Assembly: GCA_002409285.1 (NCBI GenBank)
Contig: DHUT01000080.1
Location: forward strand, 1 to 8,600
Source of the DNA: Firmicutes bacterium UBA5227
GTDB taxonomy: Bacteria > Bacillota > Clostridia > Tissierellales > Sedimentibacteraceae
Direction: 5' to 3'
DNA length: 8,600 nt
Part shown: positions 6,645 through 8,600 of the stretch, one piece after another
Layout of the letters: each line of letters begins with the position of its first letter
Position numbering within the stretch: the first letter of the stretch is position 1
Translations under genes and position numbers: made by a program
The notes under the pieces: model-generated
The model's database searches: none
The model's input: only the letters and a program-made list of their open reading frames with translations
Told to the model about the DNA's origin: nothing

Positions 6645-6713
6645 TATCAATACGTATTTTAAAAATATATTAAAAAATATGGGTATTGATATATTTTATA
6701 TATATAATATATC
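6645..6713. repeat. AT-rich inverted repeats at the break in the left toxin copy
   Basis: TATCAATAC (6645-6653) is repeated inverted as GTATTGATA (6683-6691) with 29 bases between. It is followed by a second inverted pair, GATATATT (6688-6695) and AATATATC (6706-6713). The first arm starts three bases after similarity to the intact toxin module ends. This may be a scar of the event that cut the toxin gene, or the trailer of the Nudix gene. The stretch up to 6745 is otherwise plain AT-rich DNA. Confidence 0.4.
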
Positions 6714-6745
6714 ACTTTTGTGGATAATATATTAATAAGTTATTC

Positions 6746-7208
6746 TCATCCTTTACAACGATGCACTTCTGTAAAATCATCTATTATCACCCTTATAGGC
6801 GGACTAATTTTTTCAGGTATATCATTGACGCTAAAAAACTTTGCATCTTTTCCTTCGGTTTTATCAACTACAATTTGACCAGAAAAATCTTTGCAAATAT
6901 ATGTTGCCGTAACATTATAGACTTCATCATCATTTGGGTACTTATAATATAATTTTTTACCAGAATATACATTGAAAAGTCTTAGGTTTCTGCATATTAA
7001 GCCTACTTCCTCATTTGCTTCGCGTATAGCAGTTTCTTCTAATGATTCGCCTATTTCCATTGCACCACCTGGTAAGCCCCAAGTATCATTATCTACTCTA
7101 TGATGAAGTAATATTCTGCCACTATTATCTAAAATAATAACACATGCCCCACATTATTATTGGTCTTGTTCCTATTAGTTTCCTCAATTCTCCAATATAA
7201 TCTGACAT
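6746..7208 (-). pseudogene. Nudix hydrolase gene with a frameshift
   Basis: Nudix enzymes cleave nucleoside diphosphates linked to another group. From the ATG at 7208, with GGAGG eight bases upstream, the frame reads MSDYIGELRKLIGTRPIIM and then runs into stops. From the next frame the protein continues as GACVIILDNSGRILLHHR, WGLPGGAMEIGESLEETAIR, EANEEVGL and on to TGA at 6748-6746. The Nudix box G-x5-E-x7-R-E-x-x-E-E-x-G is nearly complete (REANEEVG). A single-base change near 7146-7154, by a short G run, separates the parts. With it repaired the protein is about 154 residues, the usual size. A shorter in-frame ATG at 7060 would start inside the box and cannot give an enzyme. Substrate unknown; read error must be considered. 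Confidence 0.85.
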
Positions 7209-7428
7209 AATAGCTTCCTCCTTTAACCATAATCTTATTATGAAAATTCTACTGATGCGATGCTATATTCGAACGGTGTGTACTAATCTTAATAATCAGT
7301 TACAAATTCTAAACAAAATTTAGTTTATAATAGTAGGTGTTACGGTGAGACTTATCATAAGTAGGTTTTCTATAATGTTAACTTAAAAACTTTATATACA
7401 GTTTTTAATACAACCTTTTATTTTAATA
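7209..7428. other. Intergenic stretch without a recognised gene
   Basis: This gap lies between the Nudix start and the right antitoxin promoter. On the minus strand TTCGAA and TAGAAT, 16 bases apart, might be the Nudix promoter, but the match is weak. On the plus strand two TATAAT boxes (7326-7331 and 7371-7376) lack suitable -35 partners. I see no coding pattern, hairpin terminator or RNA structure. Confidence 0.4.
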
Positions 7429-7457
7429 TTGTTTTTTTTTAATAATTAGGTTATAAT
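7429..7457 (+). promoter_or_regulatory. Promoter of the right antitoxin RNA
   Basis: TTGTTT (7429-7434) and TATAAT (7452-7457) are separated by exactly 17 bases. The left copy keeps the -10 but not the -35, so this copy should be the stronger. Confidence 0.7.
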
Positions 7458-7463
7458 TTACAT

Positions 7464-7550
7464 AAGATAAAGAATAGGTAGTTGGCTTAGCTGACTTAGT
7501 TTAAAAAATGTTTTTAATTACCCTGTGCCAGCAGGGTAATTACTTTTTTT
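7464..7550 (+). ncRNA. Antisense antitoxin RNA of the type I module (right copy)
   Basis: An RNA of about 87 bases is predicted from a start near 7464 to the T-run at 7544-7550. It holds a small stem GTTGGC/GCTGAC (7481-7495) with two G-U pairs and ends with the stem TAATTACCCTG (7515-7525) and CAGGGTAATTA (7532-7542), loop TGCCAG, then T7. It converges on the toxin gene and is complementary to the toxin 3' end, the arrangement known for TxpA/RatA in Bacillus and the CD2517.1/RCd8 type in Clostridioides difficile. The G-U pairs form only on the plus-strand RNA, which supports this strand as the structured transcript. Confidence 0.68.
7515..7550 (+). terminator. Terminator of the antitoxin RNA, overlapping the toxin stop codon
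   Basis: An 11-bp perfect stem (7515-7525 with 7532-7542) with a six-base loop is followed by CTTTTTTTG on the plus strand. On the minus strand the hairpin contains the toxin stop codon and is followed by AAAACATTTTTT, a poor U-tract, so the toxin mRNA may read through and overlap the antitoxin more fully. Confidence 0.8.
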
Positions 7551-7620
7551 GTCCATTTATGACTACAACCATTAACATTGCAAATGCAATCATTAATGTT
7601 AATGCTTCATATAAAGACAT
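7540..7620 (-). CDS. Holin-like type I toxin peptide (Hol_Tox / TxpA-BsrG type), 26 residues
   Basis: The peptide starts MSLYEALTLMIAFAMLMVVV and ends INGQKK: a short N-terminal head, one transmembrane helix (about 6-21) and a charged tail. This is the pattern of the putative holin-like toxins, including TxpA and BsrG of Bacillus subtilis, which insert in the membrane and stop growth when the antisense RNA fails. GGGGAGGTGA, ending five bases before the ATG, is unusually strong, as in known members. An in-frame ATG 13 codons upstream (7659) has poor spacing and is not preferred. The gene overlaps the antitoxin terminator at its 3' end. It is too short for usual gene finders but is well supported by sequence pattern, RBS and the convergent RNA. 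Confidence 0.85.
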   Translation of the reverse strand: MSLYEALTLMIAFAMLMVVVINGQKK

Positions 7621-7701
7621 AGGCTTCACCTCCCCTTCAAAAGAGTTTCCTCCTTTCATTGGGATGTATCAGCCATACCCTGCTCTACCTATTCTTACAA
7701 T

Positions 7702-7730
7702 ATTTTACAATAACTTATTTATTAATACAA
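7702..7730 (-). promoter_or_regulatory. Probable toxin promoter
   Basis: TTGTAT (7730-7725) and TAAAAT (7707-7702) are 17 bases apart on the minus strand. The start would lie near 7695, giving a leader of about 75 bases. The leader holds two SD-like runs, AAAGGAGG (7656-7649) and AAGGGGAGG, and a CTCTT/AAGGG pairing that could partly hide the second. Confidence 0.5.
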
Positions 7731-7813
7731 GCAATAATTAAATAAAAATATTATTATAAATGTTATTCTTTCAATCACTTTGTTATACGAATAAAGTTGA
7801 ATTTCCGGATATG

Positions 7814-7894
7814 TCAGATTAACCGGAATTTTTCAAATAATTCAATTGCTCCTGTTTCTTCTTGTAATTCACGTTTTATTATACCTTTTTTAAC
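7814..7894 (-). pseudogene. Relic of a second Nudix hydrolase gene
   Basis: Between stop codons the minus strand reads VKKGIIKRELQEETGAIELF and a few more residues before TGA (7816-7814). RELQEETGA is an exact R-E-U-x-E-E-x-G-U core of a Nudix box, with an ordinary sequence on both sides. No start codon or RBS is present and the rest of the gene is not recognisable. It is a different family member from the gene at 6746-7208. It lies directly downstream of the methyltransferase gene. Confidence 0.55.
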
Positions 7895-7907
7895 TTATTA
7901 TTATAAG

Positions 7908-8600
7908 TTATTTTTTATTTCCTATAATTGAGATTAAATTCATATACCTACCATTATCCATTTCAATCATAGGTCTATCTCCAAGAGCAAACTTATTTTC
8001 TGTCTTTAACCAATCTGTCCATGCTTCTTCAAAGCAATCCATCTCTTGAATTTTTCTTAAAATAAAATTTTCTGAATTTAAAAATACTTTTTCCCACCAA
8101 TCGCAGGAATTCCATGTTTTAAGTGTATCTTCATCCCAATAAGGTTTCATTTCATGTGGAATACAATTATGTATTTCAAATTTCATTCCGGGAATACCTA
8201 TAGCAAATAAAGCATTTTTCTTTAATAATTTTGATAAACATGTGTCAAAATATGTTTCATTACTTCCAAAATAATGGTATGAATCTATACTAATGACCGC
8301 ATCAAAATAATCTTCTGCAAAAGGTAACCCCAGTGCATCTGCATGTATTGGTATTATTTGTTTTTCAAAACCCATTTTTTTAAAGCGCTTATAATTTTCA
8401 GTTGCTGAAATCCATAAATCTACTGCAAATACTTGCACTCCATATTCTTTTGCTAAAAATATTGATGTTAATCCATTTCCGCATCCTAAATCTAACACTC
8501 TCATGTTACTTTTCAACGGAATATCTTCTAATAAATTTTCCAATATAATCATTGAGTTAGGTCCCATCATATTTTCTTTAATCTTCAATTCGGCAAGTAA
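7908..8600 (-). CDS. Class I SAM-dependent methyltransferase, 5' end beyond the window
   Basis: The product is a cytoplasmic Rossmann-fold methyltransferase. Motif I is VLDLGCGNGLTSIFLAKEYG, motif II VFAVDLW, then HADALGLPFAEDYFDAVIS and IDSYHYFG. The C-terminal half has WNSCDWWEKVF, MDCFEEAWTDWL and RYMNLISIIG, a set I know from a clostridial group often labelled cyclopropane-fatty-acid-synthase-like, though the true substrate is not established. A TTG at 8588 could be read as a start, but it has no RBS, and the open frame continues to the edge (LLAELKIKENMMGPN), so I treat the gene as partial. About 231 codons are visible. An 8-bp hairpin (7891-7910) covers the stop codon but has no U-tract on this strand. 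Confidence 0.92.
   Translation of the reverse strand, partial: LLAELKIKENMMGPNSMIILENLLEDIPLKSNMRVLDLGCGNGLTSIFLAKEYGVQVFAVDLWISATENYKRFKKMGFEKQIIPIHADALGLPFAEDYFDAVISIDSYHYFGSNETYFDTCLSKLLKKNALFAIGIPGMKFEIHNCIPHEMKPYWDEDTLKTWNSCDWWEKVFLNSENFILRKIQEMDCFEEAWTDWLKTENKFALGDRPMIEMDNGRYMNLISIIGNKK

Noticed and set aside
6484..7600. The paired repeats read as a transposon or CRISPR-like unit
   Set aside because: There are only two copies, in direct orientation. They have coding and RNA content of a toxin-antitoxin module, and there is no transposase, terminal inverted repeat or target duplication.
7508..7741. 77-codon plus-strand frame over the toxin region
   Set aside because: It is the antisense of the toxin gene and its leader. 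It has no RBS, crosses the antitoxin terminator, and its composition follows the complementary toxin codons.
7803..7833. TTCCGG/CCGGAA hairpin followed by T5 on the plus strand
   Set aside because: It looks like a plus-strand terminator, but no plus-strand gene or RNA leads into it, the loop is 14 bases, and on the minus strand there is no U-tract. It lies inside the Nudix relic.
7891..7916. TAACTTAT/ATAAGTTA hairpin with a T-run on the plus strand
   Set aside because: As a methyltransferase terminator it has the wrong polarity (an A-run follows on the minus strand), and the stem is almost all A-T.

Overview
The window is AT-rich DNA with short intergenic gaps, strong GGAGG-type ribosome binding sites, sigma-A promoters and Firmicute gene families (RlmH, SLH proteins, LytTR regulators, Hol_Tox-type peptides, Nudix hydrolases). 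This points to a low-GC anaerobic Firmicute of the class Clostridia. I cannot name the genus. No tRNA, rRNA, CRISPR array or complete insertion sequence was seen.

Left part (1-2690). A plus-strand Rpn/PD-(D/E)XK nuclease-transposase gene appears cut short at its C-terminus. Next to it, on the minus strand, lies a ribosome binding site and start codon with almost no gene behind it, so this looks like a rearrangement junction. A minus-strand operon follows, driven by a near-perfect promoter. It holds a LytTR-type response regulator with large internal deletions and, coupled to its stop codon, an S41-family peptidase lipoprotein. The lipoprotein signal is split from the mature protein by a one-base shift in a run of eight T. 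A strong hairpin terminator separates this operon from the next genes.

Middle part (2700-5600, minus strand). A six-helix YjdF/DUF2238-like membrane protein, a CobS-like membrane protein that has lost the acidic cobalamin-synthase motifs, and a secreted SLH-domain protein whose metalloprotease-like domain has a degenerate HExxH site. The last two look like pseudoenzymes with intact reading frames. The 300-bp divergent region to rlmH holds a promoter on each side, a 22-bp dyad over the -35 of the SLH gene, and a cre-like site upstream of the rlmH promoter.

Right part (5900-8600). rlmH (23S rRNA pseudouridine-1915 methyltransferase) is the one clear housekeeping gene. After it the DNA becomes accessory: two copies of a type I toxin-antitoxin module flank a frameshifted Nudix hydrolase gene. 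The right copy is complete: a 26-residue holin-like toxin on the minus strand and a convergent antisense RNA on the plus strand. The left copy keeps the antisense RNA and its terminator but has lost the 5' half of the toxin, so it may be an orphan antitoxin. Further right are a short relic of a second Nudix gene and a class I SAM methyltransferase gene that runs off the window edge.

The main theme is gene decay and pseudoenzymes around a live type I toxin-antitoxin module with a duplicated antitoxin. Two of the broken genes differ from an intact frame by one net base, so read error must be excluded before their decay is believed.
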